Source: Gammaproteobacteria bacterium
GTDB lineage: Bacteria; Pseudomonadota; Gammaproteobacteria; Xanthomonadales; Xanthomonadaceae
NCBI GenBank assembly: GCA_030431185.1
Contig: JAUIJO010000021.1
Location: forward strand, 1 to 19,216
Direction: 5' to 3'
Length of the DNA stretch: 19,216 nt
The notes beneath the pieces are model-generated. The model was not told where the DNA came from and made no database searches. It saw only the letters and a program-made list of their open reading frames with translations. Positions 7,177 through 16,395 of this stretch are shown here, piece by piece. Position 1 is the first letter of the stretch, and each line of letters starts with the position of its first letter. The position numbers and the translations under genes are program-made.

Positions 7177-8550
7177 ATGTCCCCACCCCTGCACGTCGTC
7201 ATCCTCGCCGCCGGCGAGGGCAAACGGATGAAGTCCGCGGTGCCCAAGGTGCTGCAGAAGATCGCTGGAAAGCCGATGCTCGGCCATGTCGTGGACACCG
7301 CGCGCGCCCTCGCGCCCGCCGGCATCCACGTCGTCTATGGCCACGGCGGTGAGCAGGTGCGCGAGGCGTTCGCCGCGCAGGACGACCTCCACTGGGCCGA
7401 ACAGGCAGAACGCCTGGGCACGGGCCATGCGGTGCAACAGGCCATGCCCGGCGTGCCGACCGACGCCCGCGTCCTCATCCTCTATGGCGACGTCCCGCTG
7501 ATCGAGGCCGCGACGCTGCGTCGCCTGCTCGATGCGCCCGGTCGCATCGCCGTGCTGGTGGCGGACCTGGACGACCCGACCGGCTACGGCCGGATCGTGC
7601 GCGACGCGGAAGGCAACGTCGGGCGCATCGTCGAGCACAAGGATGCCAATGAGGAAGAACGCGACATCCGCACCGTCAACACGGGCATCCTCGTCGCCGA
7701 TGGCGAGCCGTTGCGGCGCTGGCTCGGGCACCTGGGCAACGAGAATGCGCAGGGCGAGTACTACCTGACCGACGTCTTCACCGCCGCGGCCAGCGAGTTC
7801 AATGCGGCCGAAATGGTCCACGTGGACGCGCCGGTGGAGGTGGAGGGCGCCAACGATCCCTGGCAACTGTCCCAGCTCGAGCGCGCCTTCCAGCTTCGGG
7901 CCGCGCGCGCGCTGTGCGTCCAGGGCGCGCGCCTGGCCGATCCCGCCCGGTGCGACATCCGCGGTGCCGTGGCGGTGGGTCGCGACGTGGAGATCGACGT
8001 CGACGTGGTGTTCGAGGGCCGGGTGGAGCTGGGCGACGGCGTGCAGGTGGGGCCTTTCTGCCGGCTCAAGGACGTGCGCCTCGGCGCGGGCACCGTCGTC
8101 CATGCGCATTGCGACCTCGATGGCGCGGTGGTCGAGGGTGCCGCGGCGATCGGTCCCTACGCACGACTGCGGCCCGGCACCGTGCTTGCCGATGGCGCGC
8201 GCGTGGGCAATTTCGTTGAAACCAAGAACACCACCCTGGGGGTGGGCAGCAAGGCCAACCACCTCACCTACCTGGGGGACGCCACGGTGGGCGCCGGGGT
8301 CAACATCGGCGCCGGCACCATCACCTGCAACTACGACGGGGTGAACAAGTCGAAGACGCGGATCGGCGATGGTGCCTTCATCGGCTCGAACAGCTCGCTG
8401 GTCGCGCCGGTGGAGATCGGCGCGCAGGCCACCATCGCGGCGGGCTCGGTGATCACCCGCACCGCGCCGGGAGGACAGCTGACCGTCGCGCGCGCGCGCC
8501 AGTCCGTCGTCGAAGGCTGGCACCGCCCGAGCAGGAAACCGGCCTCCTGA
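7177..8550 (+). CDS. glmU: Bifunctional GlcN-1-P acetyltransferase / GlcNAc-1-P uridyltransferase
   Basis: GlmU makes UDP-GlcNAc in the cytoplasm in two steps, acetylating GlcN-1-P and then transferring UMP from UTP. The result feeds peptidoglycan and lipopolysaccharide synthesis. The N-terminal uridyltransferase domain has LAAGEGKRMKSAVPKVL (10-26), YGDVPL (103-108, with metal-ligand Asp105) and NTG (168-170). The left-handed beta-helix has ARLRPG, VGNFVETKN, the catalytic His362 in KANHLTYLGD, and AGTITCNYDGVNK. The start at 7177 gives 457 residues and an N-terminus (MSPPLHVVIL) matching remembered xanthomonad homologues. An in-frame ATG at 7168 would add three residues and has GGGGAA 11 nt upstream. 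In the position of the second metal ligand (GAND, residue 227) it has Asp instead of the Asn of E. coli. Convergent with the histidine kinase gene; no clear terminator seen at 8551-8670. Confidence 0.96.
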   Translation: MSPPLHVVILAAGEGKRMKSAVPKVLQKIAGKPMLGHVVDTARALAPAGIHVVYGHGGEQVREAFAAQDDLHWAEQAERLGTGHAVQQAMPGVPTDARVLILYGDVPLIEAATLRRLLDAPGRIAVLVADLDDPTGYGRIVRDAEGNVGRIVEHKDANEEERDIRTVNTGILVADGEPLRRWLGHLGNENAQGEYYLTDVFTAAASEFNAAEMVHVDAPVEVEGANDPWQLSQLERAFQLRAARALCVQGARLADPARCDIRGAVAVGRDVEIDVDVVFEGRVELGDGVQVGPFCRLKDVRLGAGTVVHAHCDLDGAVVEGAAAIGPYARLRPGTVLADGARVGNFVETKNTTLGVGSKANHLTYLGDATVGAGVNIGAGTITCNYDGVNKSKTRIGDGAFIGSNSSLVAPVEIGAQATIAAGSVITRTAPGGQLTVARARQSVVEGWHRPSRKPAS

Positions 8551-8670
8551 GTCGCCCTCGGGCCTGCCGCGCCCCGGTCGAGCGGGAAGGGGGGCGGGAA
8601 CGGCGTGCCTCGAGGGGAGAAGTGGAGCGTTGGCCCCTGGCGTCGGGTGGATGGCCCGGGAAAGCCGCCC

Positions 8671-9984
8671 TCAGTGCGGCAACACCATGCTCACGCACAG
8701 GCCGCCGGCCTCGCGGTTGAGCAGGGCGATGCGCCCGTCGTGCGCCTCGGCGATCTCGCGTGCCAGAGCGAGCCCCAGGCCGGTGCCGTTGCGCTTGGTG
8801 GAGTAGAACGGCAACAGCGCGTTGGCCAGCACCGCCTCGTTCATGCCGGTGCCGCGGTCCAGGATGTCGATGCGCCAGTCCTCCGGGAGCCGTCTCAGCG
8901 ACAGCTTGACCTCCTCCGGCGGCGACCCGGATTCATGCGCGTTCTTGAGCAGGTTGATCAGGCATTGCTCGACCTGCGCGGTGTCGAATCGCGCGATGCC
9001 GCCGTCGGGGATGCCTTCGGCGACGAACTCGACCTGTGCGCGGAGCTGGGCGACGAAACGCGACCACTCCACCGACTGCAGCCGCGGCGCCGGCAGTTTG
9101 GCGAAGCGGGCGTAGTCGCGGATGAAGCCTTCCAGGTGCCGCGCGCGATCCTCGATCGTGGCCAGTGCATTGGGCAGGCGTTCGTGCTGGCCCCGGCGCA
9201 GCAGCTCGGCGCTGGAGTGCGCGAGCGAGGCGATCGGCGCGAGCGAATTGTTGAGCTCGTGGCTGATCACCCGGATCACCTTCTTCCAGGTCTGGACTTC
9301 CTGCCGGCGGAGCTCCGCCGTCAGCAGCCGCAGCATGACCAGTTCATGGCGGCGCCCATTGAGCCGGAACTGGCGGCGCGACAGATGGTAGATGTCCTCG
9401 TTGTCTTCGTCGCCCACGGTGAACATGCCGTCGCCCCCGCGGTCGAAGGCCTCCCGCATCGCCACCGGCGCACCGGCGACGATGTCGTCGAAGGCCTGTC
9501 CCTCCAGCCGTCGCCCTTCGCCGAGCATCTTCCGCGCCGCCAGGTTGCCGTGCACGATGCGCCGCGCCGGATCCACCAGGACCATCGCCACCGGCGTGTT
9601 CTGGACCATGGTGTCGAGCAGCAGCTCGCGTTGGATGAGCGCGTTGCGCTGTTCCCGAAGGGTGTCGCCGAGGCGGTTGTGGCTGTCGACCAGCCGGGCC
9701 AGCTCGCCCCGGCCGCGCCAGTTCAGGCCGAAACTGTAGTCGCCGTCGCGATAGCTGGCGACGGTGCCGCTGAGCGCGCGGAACAGCGAATGCATCGGCG
9801 CGAAGGCGCGGCGGACATGGTAGGCCAGCAGGGGCGCGAGCAGCGCGCAGGCGAGCAGGACCGCCATCCATCGATGCGGGAGGAACGTCGAGAGCCAGGC
9901 GGCGAGCGCGGCCGCGAGCAGCATGTAGGCCAACGCGATCGCGCTGTAGGTGACGCTCAACGGTAGCCGGCGCCAGTCGAGCAT
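8671..9984 (-). CDS. Sensor histidine kinase with minimal periplasmic loop
   Basis: This 437-residue two-component kinase is the last gene of the operon. Two membrane helices (about 10-32 and 38-57) are separated by only a handful of residues, so there is no periplasmic sensor domain. A HAMP-like linker is followed by a PAS-like domain (about 120-220, with MVQNTPVAMVLVDPARRIV). The phosphoacceptor His242 is in VISHELNNSLAPI. The ATP-binding domain has the N box NLLKNAHES (343-351), DRGTGM (376-381) and GTGLGLALA (400-408). The catalytic part resembles NtrY/NtrB-type kinases that partner sigma-54 activators. It starts 2 bp after the response regulator stop, which makes them a likely pair. The signal is unknown; sensing may occur in the membrane or through the neighbouring transporter. 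Confidence 0.92.
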   Translation of the reverse strand: MLDWRRLPLSVTYSAIALAYMLLAAALAAWLSTFLPHRWMAVLLACALLAPLLAYHVRRAFAPMHSLFRALSGTVASYRDGDYSFGLNWRGRGELARLVDSHNRLGDTLREQRNALIQRELLLDTMVQNTPVAMVLVDPARRIVHGNLAARKMLGEGRRLEGQAFDDIVAGAPVAMREAFDRGGDGMFTVGDEDNEDIYHLSRRQFRLNGRRHELVMLRLLTAELRRQEVQTWKKVIRVISHELNNSLAPIASLAHSSAELLRRGQHERLPNALATIEDRARHLEGFIRDYARFAKLPAPRLQSVEWSRFVAQLRAQVEFVAEGIPDGGIARFDTAQVEQCLINLLKNAHESGSPPEEVKLSLRRLPEDWRIDILDRGTGMNEAVLANALLPFYSTKRNGTGLGLALAREIAEAHDGRIALLNREAGGLCVSMVLPH

Positions 9985-9986
9985 GC

Positions 9987-11330
<1,344 letters not shown>

Positions 11331-11397
11331 GGACGGCCAGGCAGGGGGTGGAGGGGACGCGGGCGGCCAGCTTAGCCTGCCGCCAGACATGGCGCAT

Positions 11398-11429
11398 GCG
11401 GGACGGTGCGGACGCACCGCCCGTCCCGC
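11398..11429 (-). other. Stem-loop between permease and response regulator genes
   Basis: GCGGGACGG (11398-11406) and CCGTCCCGC (11421-11429) form a perfect 9-bp stem, with a short TGC/GCA pairing inside the loop. It lies in the 107-bp gap between the transporter part and the regulator part of the operon. No T tract follows on either strand, so it is not a standard intrinsic terminator. It may act as an mRNA 3'-end stabiliser or processing point that sets regulator level below transporter level; that role is inferred. Confidence 0.5.
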
Positions 11430-11437
11430 GTGCGGGG

Positions 11438-12655
11438 TTACACGCTGCGCGTGGCGACGGCCGGCGGTACGGCGGCCGCGCGTCGCGCGGGGGCGAACAC
11501 GGCGACCTGGCCCAGCAACCACAGGGCCGCCGCGCCCACCGGCAGGTACATCGCCGGCAGGCGACCCAGTTCGTAGTGCGACATCAACCACTGGTTGATG
11601 CCGTACGCGCCGATCATGCCGATCACGATGCCGAAGCTGGCGAGGAGGAAGTTCTCGGTCTGGAAGTAACGCAACACCTGGCCGCGGGTGGCGCCCAGCG
11701 CGCGGCGGATGCCGATCTGCTTGGTCCGTTGCTGCACCCAGAAGCTCGCCAGGCCGACGATCCCCAGCGCGGTGACCACCAGCAGCGCGATGCATACCGA
11801 GACCAGCAGCCAGACCATCGAGCGATCGGCCTGGTAGTGCTCGGACTTGAGCTGTTCGAAGGTCTTGCTGGAGGTCAGCACGCGCCGCGGGTTGATCGCT
11901 TCCATCCGTGCGATCGCCGCGTCCATCACTTCCTGCCGACGCCCGGGATCGGTGCGGATGACGGTGTGCGCGAAGGGGAAGCGCACCGGGAAGATCATCG
12001 ACATGTAGGCGGCGGCCGGGCCACCCTCTTCGTTCGGGCGGATCAGGGTGTCGACCACGCCCACCACCTGCATGGGCTTGTCGCCCCAGCTGTAGAAGGA
12101 CTTGCCGACGGCGTTCCCTTCGGGGAACAGGGTGTCGGCCAGGGCCTGGCTGATCACGACCGCCGGGATCTCGACCTCCGACCCGGGCTCCTGCAACGCG
12201 AGGAAGTCGACGTACTCGTCGGCGTTGAAATAGCGGCCCTGGGCCAGCTTGAGGCCGAAGGTATCGAGCAGCCCCTCCTCGCCGAGGTAGACGGTGGCCG
12301 AGGTCGTGGGATCGACCTGGTCCTGGGTCATGTTGATCGAGCTGTTCCAGGAGCCGTTGCCGAACGGGATCTGGTTGACCCGGGTGGCCCCGCGCACGCC
12401 CGGGAGTTGCCGCAGGGCGGCGAGGTCCTCGCGGGTCGAGGCCTGCGCGTTGTCGTCCTGGCCGACGCCGGTGTAGCGCAGCACCACCAGTTCGTTCTCG
12501 GCGAGTCCGGAAGGTCGGTCCATGCGTTCGACGCGCTGGCTGATCAGGTAGACGGCGTTGCAGATGATCGCGCAGGACAGGGCGATCTCCAGCACGATGA
12601 GCGCGGCCGCGGTCTTGTGGCGGCGCAGGGTGGAAAGAATCGGCATGATGTCCAT
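11438..12655 (-). CDS. ABC transporter permease, FtsX/MacB type (second of two)
   Basis: This 405-residue permease has the MacB topology. One N-terminal helix (about 17-38) leads into a large periplasmic domain (about 40-278), followed by three C-terminal helices near 282-305, 337-353 and 370-389. The coupling segment QIGIRRALGATRGQVL (about 313-328) lies between the second and third helices, as in FtsX-domain proteins. It probably pairs with the other permease of the operon as a heterodimer driven by the separate ATPase. I chose ATG 12655 (MDIMPILSTLRRHKT) because GAGG stands 6 nt upstream and the N-terminus looks like remembered homologues. ATG 12667 would overlap the upstream stop as ATGA and add four residues. 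The substrate is unknown. Confidence 0.9.
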   Translation of the reverse strand: MDIMPILSTLRRHKTAAALIVLEIALSCAIICNAVYLISQRVERMDRPSGLAENELVVLRYTGVGQDDNAQASTREDLAALRQLPGVRGATRVNQIPFGNGSWNSSINMTQDQVDPTTSATVYLGEEGLLDTFGLKLAQGRYFNADEYVDFLALQEPGSEVEIPAVVISQALADTLFPEGNAVGKSFYSWGDKPMQVVGVVDTLIRPNEEGGPAAAYMSMIFPVRFPFAHTVIRTDPGRRQEVMDAAIARMEAINPRRVLTSSKTFEQLKSEHYQADRSMVWLLVSVCIALLVVTALGIVGLASFWVQQRTKQIGIRRALGATRGQVLRYFQTENFLLASFGIVIGMIGAYGINQWLMSHYELGRLPAMYLPVGAAALWLLGQVAVFAPARRAAAVPPAVATRSV

Positions 12656-12663
12656 GGCGGGCC

Positions 12664-13992
12664 TCATTGGCTCTTGAGCTGGATGGCGGGAGCGACCTGG
12701 CAGGCGCGCCAGGCCGGCAACAGGCCGGCGACCACGCTGGCCGCGACGGCGAGGACGAAGGTGGTCAGCAGCATCGACAGGTCGAGCTGGGCCAGCGGGG
12801 CGTAACCGACCGGTTGCTGGCGAACGGCCCAGAGGCCGAGCAGGGCCAGGCCCAGTCCCGCGATACCCCCGGCGAAGCCGACCATGCCGGCTTCGACCAG
12901 GCATTGGCTGAAGATCGCGCGCCGGGAGGCACCCAGCGCGCGGCGCACGCCGATCTCGCTGGAGCGGCGCAGGAACTTCGCCAGCAGCAGTCCCACGGTG
13001 TTGAGCAGGCAGACGGCGAGGAAGCCGAAGGCCAGCCATACCTGCAGCCGCACGTCCTGCGGCACCACGCCGTTGAAGTCCAGCCATTCCATCACGTTGC
13101 GCAGGCGCACGTTGGTCGGGCGTTCGAAGCGACCACTCTCGCGCTGCTGGTCGGAATAGTTGGACAGGTACTGCCGGAAGTCGCCGGCCCTGGCGGGATC
13201 CATCTCGACCCAGTACTGCAGCCACGCGCAGGACGCATTGACGCCCCGGTTGCCTTCGGGATCGGGCTCGGCGTCCTCCAGTGCGGTCGGGGTCGCCCAG
13301 CAGTTCATGTTGCCGTCGGTGTCGATCTTGAGGTCCATGCCGGTCCAGAACGGGATGTAGAACTGTTCGTCGTCGTTGAGGCCGCGGCCGGTGGAAGTGT
13401 CGTAGAACTTGAGCGTCGGCTCCCACGCATCCAGCACGCCGGTGACGGTGAACACGTTCTGGTCCAGGCTGATCGTCTTGCCGACGCTGTCGCTGCCACC
13501 GAACAGCTTCTCGTTGAGCTCGCTCGATATGACGACGAGCCGGCCCCGTCCCTCGTCTTCCGTTCGGCTCCATCCATTGCCGTACTTGAAGGGAATGTCG
13601 AACAGGCCGAAGAAATCCGCCGTGGTCATCCGGCCGGAGACGTGCATCGGATCGATGCCCTCGCGGTCCGGTTCGATGACCGCGCTGGCGCCACTCATGA
13701 ACGCCTGGCGCTCGCCCTTCGCATCGCGCAACAGGCGCTCGGCGTCGAAGCGCGTCATCTGGCTCTGCGGCTCCTGGCCCGGCTGGAACCCCCCGATCGA
13801 TTCGGAGTCGAGCTGCACGTAGAACAGCCGCTCGCTCTTCTGCGGAATGGGATCGCCGGACAGCACGTGGAACACCGTCAGGGTGGTCATGCTGGCGCCG
13901 ATGCCGAGCGCGATCGCGAGCACCATCAGGGCGGTCAGCACCTTGTTGCGCCGGAAGCTCCGCAGCGCGAGATCGAGGTAGTAGGCGAACAT
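12664..13992 (-). CDS. ABC transporter permease, FtsX/MacB type (first of two)
   Basis: This 442-residue permease has one N-terminal helix (about 18-40, LTALMVLAIALGIGASMTTL). A periplasmic domain of roughly 275 residues follows, then helices near 318-340, 368-391 and 407-428. The conserved loop EIGVRRALGASRRAIFSQ (347-364) marks the FtsX domain. MacB-type transporters work as mechanotransmitters with a periplasmic adaptor and an outer-membrane channel rather than moving substrate through the membrane themselves. The start at 13992 has a strong GAGGGG ribosome binding site overlapping the stop of the ATPase gene 10 bp upstream. It differs clearly from its partner permease outside the FtsX loop, so a heterodimer is likely. 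Confidence 0.92.
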   Translation of the reverse strand: MFAYYLDLALRSFRRNKVLTALMVLAIALGIGASMTTLTVFHVLSGDPIPQKSERLFYVQLDSESIGGFQPGQEPQSQMTRFDAERLLRDAKGERQAFMSGASAVIEPDREGIDPMHVSGRMTTADFFGLFDIPFKYGNGWSRTEDEGRGRLVVISSELNEKLFGGSDSVGKTISLDQNVFTVTGVLDAWEPTLKFYDTSTGRGLNDDEQFYIPFWTGMDLKIDTDGNMNCWATPTALEDAEPDPEGNRGVNASCAWLQYWVEMDPARAGDFRQYLSNYSDQQRESGRFERPTNVRLRNVMEWLDFNGVVPQDVRLQVWLAFGFLAVCLLNTVGLLLAKFLRRSSEIGVRRALGASRRAIFSQCLVEAGMVGFAGGIAGLGLALLGLWAVRQQPVGYAPLAQLDLSMLLTTFVLAVAASVVAGLLPAWRACQVAPAIQLKSQ

Positions 13993-14002
13993 GGTCGGCC
14001 CC

Positions 14003-14734
14003 TCAGGCGTTGGACGAAGTGGCTTCGGTACGGCTGGCCTGCGCGACCCGGCTCAGGCTGGACTCGACCGACACGTCGGTGGCCATGCCGTCGACGATGT
14101 GCACGTTGCGCTGCGCGCGCGCGGCCAGTTCCGGGTCGTGGGTGACCATGACGATGGTGGTGCCGGCGGCGTTGATCTCCTCCAGGAGTTCCATCACGCC
14201 ACGCGCCATCTGCGAGTCCAGGTTGCCGGTCGGCTCGTCGGCGAGCAGCAGTCGCGGGCTGCCCGCCAGCGCGCGGGCGATCGCCGCGCGCTGCTGCTGG
14301 CCGCCGGAGAGTTCGGCCGGGTAGTGCTTCATGCGCGAGCCCAGGCCGACCTGGCCGAGCGCCTTCTCGATGCGCTCGCGCCGCTCGGCCGCGGGCATGC
14401 CGCGGTAGCGCAGGGGCACGTCGGCGTTGTCGAACAGGTTGAGGTCCGGGATCAGGTTGAAGCTCTGGAAGATGAAGCCGATCTTCTGGTTGCGCAGCCG
14501 GCTGCGCGCATCGTCGGACATGCCGCTCACGTCCTCGCCGTCGAGCTTGTAGACGCCCCCGGTATAGGTCTCCAGCAGGCCGGCGATGTTCAGGAAGGTG
14601 GTCTTGCCCGAGCCCGAGGGCCCGGTCACCGCGACGAACTCGCCTTCGCGCACGTGCAGGTCGAGCGAGCGCAGTGCATGGGTTTCAACGAGTTCGGTGC
14701 GGTAGACCTTGGTGACGGCTTGCATGTGCAGCAT
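14003..14734 (-). CDS. ABC transporter ATP-binding protein, MacB/LolD type
   Basis: This 243-residue ATPase drives the two adjacent permeases. Walker A GPSGSGKT is at 38-45 and the Q-loop glutamine at 90. The signature LSGGQQQR is at 142-149, Walker B LLLADEP at 162-168, and the switch His199 in VTHD. The sequence around NLDSQMARGVMELLEEIN is typical of the LolD/MacB/FtsE group. The start at 14734 is decided by a GGAG ribosome binding site 6 nt upstream; the ATG at 14746 has none. In canonical MacB this domain is fused to the permease, whereas here it is a separate gene. Confidence 0.95.
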   Translation of the reverse strand: MLHMQAVTKVYRTELVETHALRSLDLHVREGEFVAVTGPSGSGKTTFLNIAGLLETYTGGVYKLDGEDVSGMSDDARSRLRNQKIGFIFQSFNLIPDLNLFDNADVPLRYRGMPAAERRERIEKALGQVGLGSRMKHYPAELSGGQQQRAAIARALAGSPRLLLADEPTGNLDSQMARGVMELLEEINAAGTTIVMVTHDPELAARAQRNVHIVDGMATDVSVESSLSRVAQASRTEATSSNA

Positions 14735-14776
14735 GGCGGACTCCATCGGATGGGCGTGCAGGTGGCGTGGCGGTGG

Positions 14777-14829
14777 GCCGGGGCGCATCCCACGGGATGC
14801 GGGGAAGGGGCGGCGGGTTGCGCCCCGGC
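14777..14829 (-). other. Competing stem-loops upstream of the ABC ATPase gene
   Basis: The 97-bp gap between the 77-residue ORF and the ATPase gene contains an 11-bp perfect inverted repeat, GCCGGGGCGCA (14777-14787) with TGCGCCCCGGC (14819-14829). A second 7-bp hairpin (14784-14790 with 14795-14801) overlaps its left arm, so the two cannot form together. The outer stem begins 2 nt after the stop codon of the small ORF. No T tract is present. A role in attenuation or mRNA stability is possible but not shown. Confidence 0.5.
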
Positions 14830-14831
14830 GG

Positions 14832-15065
14832 TCAACGAATGCGGAAACGGACGGGCAGGTGGCTCTCCGGGACATAGCCGGTGGCGCGGTGGCGCCGGAA
14901 CGGAGCCGGGCGGTTGGCCGCCGGCTGGGCCAGCTCGGCGAGGCTCCCGATGCCGGCGAGCCCGTCGATCAGTCGCAGGCGCGTGGGCACGGCCGCGGCG
15001 ATCTGGTCGGCATCCCAGTGCAGGTGGAAGGGGAAGGGGACGTTGGAATCGACGTGGGGGATCAT
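14832..15065 (-). CDS. Uncharacterised 77-residue protein in the efflux operon
   Basis: I do not recognise this protein. It lies between the adaptor and ATPase genes, 4 bp after the adaptor stop. It has a clear AGGAG ribosome binding site inside the end of the adaptor gene, about 8 nt before its ATG. Codon third positions are strongly GC, as in the neighbouring genes. The protein has no signal peptide, no membrane helix and no cysteine. The N-terminal third carries PFPFHLHWDADQI, with two closely spaced histidines next to acidic residues. The C-terminal third is basic (RPAPFRRHRATGY and VRFRIR at the end). Possible roles include a small regulator or accessory subunit of the transporter, but nothing in the sequence settles this. 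Confidence 0.7.
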   Translation of the reverse strand: MIPHVDSNVPFPFHLHWDADQIAAAVPTRLRLIDGLAGIGSLAELAQPAANRPAPFRRHRATGYVPESHLPVRFRIR

Positions 15066-15069
15066 GGCG

Positions 15070-16347
15070 TTACTCTCCTGAGATGCGGATGCGTTCTGCG
15101 TCGCCGAACTGGTCGGCGCCGGAGACCACGACGCGGTCGCCGGGTTGGAGGCCTTCGAGGATCTCGACGGCGTTGAGGCTGCTCACGCCGGTGCGGACGG
15201 CGCGGCGGACGGCGGTGCTGCCGTCCATGACGTAGGCCACGTGGCCGCCGCCCTGGTCGACGAACGGGCCGCGTTCGACCTGGAGCACGTTCTCGCGGGT
15301 GTCCAGGGTGATGCGGGCGCTGAGGCGCTGGTTCTGGCGCAGGCCGGGCGGCTGCTTGTCGCTGAAGCGCAGCCGGGCGGTGACCTCGCCATTGACCACT
15401 TCCGGCGACACCGCCGAGACCTCGCCCGGGAACGGCTGGCCGCTGCCGCTGGCCAACTGCGCCGGCATGCCGATCGCCAGGTCGCGGGCGAAGCTCTCCG
15501 GCACGCGGATCTCGACCTCGAAGCGGGTCAGGTCGACGACGGTGAGGATCGGCGCGTCGTCGGCGACATTGGACCGCTGCGCGACCTGGACCTGGCCGAC
15601 CTGGCCGTCGAAGGGCGCGCGCAGCGTCAGCGCGTCGACCTGCCGCTGCACTTCGGTGACCACCGCGCGCTGGCGGTCGGCCAGCAGGCGCTTGTTGCGG
15701 GTATCGAGGCCCGCGCCCTGGCCCTGCAGCGCGTATTCGCGGCGTGCCTGGGCGAGTCCGAGCTCGGCCTTCTTCAGGTTGTCCTGCGCGCGCGCCACGT
15801 CGACCTGGGCGACGGCACCGCCGGCGTACGCACGCTCGTTGCGTTCCAGGTCGCGCCGGGCCGCGGTCTGGTCGATCTCGGCCTGGTCCAGCGCCTTCCG
15901 GGCCTGCGAGCGCGAGATCTGCGCGTCCAGGCCGGCGCGGCTGGCCTCTGCCTCGAAGCTGGCCAGGGTGGCCTGTTCCTGGGCCAGCTGGCTGCGCAGC
16001 TCCGGACTGTCGATCTCGGCCAGCGGCTGGTCCTGCTTGACCACGTCGCCGGCGACCACTTTCAGGGTGACCGTGCCGGGGGCGACCGCGTACAGGGTCG
16101 GGCTGTTGGCGGCGATCACCCGGCCGTCCGCGCGGATGTCGCGGACCAGGTCGCCCCGCGTGACCTCGGCGATCCGCAGCCGCGAGGCATCCACCGAGCG
16201 CCCGCCGCCGACCCAGCCGGCCACCAGCCATCCCGCCAACAGGACCAGGGCCGCGCCGACGCCGAAGGCGATCAGCCGGGGCCGGCGTCGCCGACCCGGT
16301 TGGGAAGAGACCTGGCGATCCTGGCCGGAGGTGTCGCGGATGCTCAT
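15070..16347 (-). CDS. Periplasmic adaptor subunit (MacA/HlyD-type membrane fusion protein)
   Basis: This 425-residue protein is the first gene of the operon. A basic cytoplasmic start is followed by one membrane anchor (about 24-46). Two lipoyl half-motifs (near 85-110, ending GDVVKQDQPLAEIDSP, and near 240-255, LRAPFDGQVGQVQV) flank a long Ala/Gln/Arg-rich coiled-coil hairpin (about 112-230). Beta-barrel and membrane-proximal domains complete it, with LQPGDRVVVSGADQFGDAER near the C-terminus. Such adaptors bridge the inner-membrane permeases to a TolC-like channel, which is not encoded in this window. The stop TAA is 4 bp before the 77-residue ORF. Expression probably comes from the sigma-54 promoter 49 bp upstream of the start codon. 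Confidence 0.93.
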   Translation of the reverse strand: MSIRDTSGQDRQVSSQPGRRRRPRLIAFGVGAALVLLAGWLVAGWVGGGRSVDASRLRIAEVTRGDLVRDIRADGRVIAANSPTLYAVAPGTVTLKVVAGDVVKQDQPLAEIDSPELRSQLAQEQATLASFEAEASRAGLDAQISRSQARKALDQAEIDQTAARRDLERNERAYAGGAVAQVDVARAQDNLKKAELGLAQARREYALQGQGAGLDTRNKRLLADRQRAVVTEVQRQVDALTLRAPFDGQVGQVQVAQRSNVADDAPILTVVDLTRFEVEIRVPESFARDLAIGMPAQLASGSGQPFPGEVSAVSPEVVNGEVTARLRFSDKQPPGLRQNQRLSARITLDTRENVLQVERGPFVDQGGGHVAYVMDGSTAVRRAVRTGVSSLNAVEILEGLQPGDRVVVSGADQFGDAERIRISGE

Positions 16348-16395
16348 GCGGTTGCGGTTCCATGGGAGGCGCTGAAGCGCGTTACCTGGGTTGAC

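Noticed and set aside
5091..7352. 753-codon + strand open frame opposite the large membrane protein gene
   Set aside because: The Gln/Arg/Gly-rich translation has no domain. The minus-strand frame gives clear membrane helices and an ATGA overlap with the GtrA-like gene.
8551..8670. Search for a terminator between glmU and the histidine kinase gene
   Set aside because: Only partial GC-rich complementarities and no T tract were found; nothing supportable.
12667..14145. 492-codon + strand open frame opposite the first permease and the ATPase
   Set aside because: It is an antisense shadow; the minus strand encodes recognisable FtsX and ABC motifs in the same interval.
15062..16363. 433-codon minus-strand frame overlapping the adaptor gene in another register
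   Set aside because: The translation is an Arg/Gly/Pro-rich low-complexity product, while the other register gives a membrane anchor, lipoyl motifs and a coiled coil.
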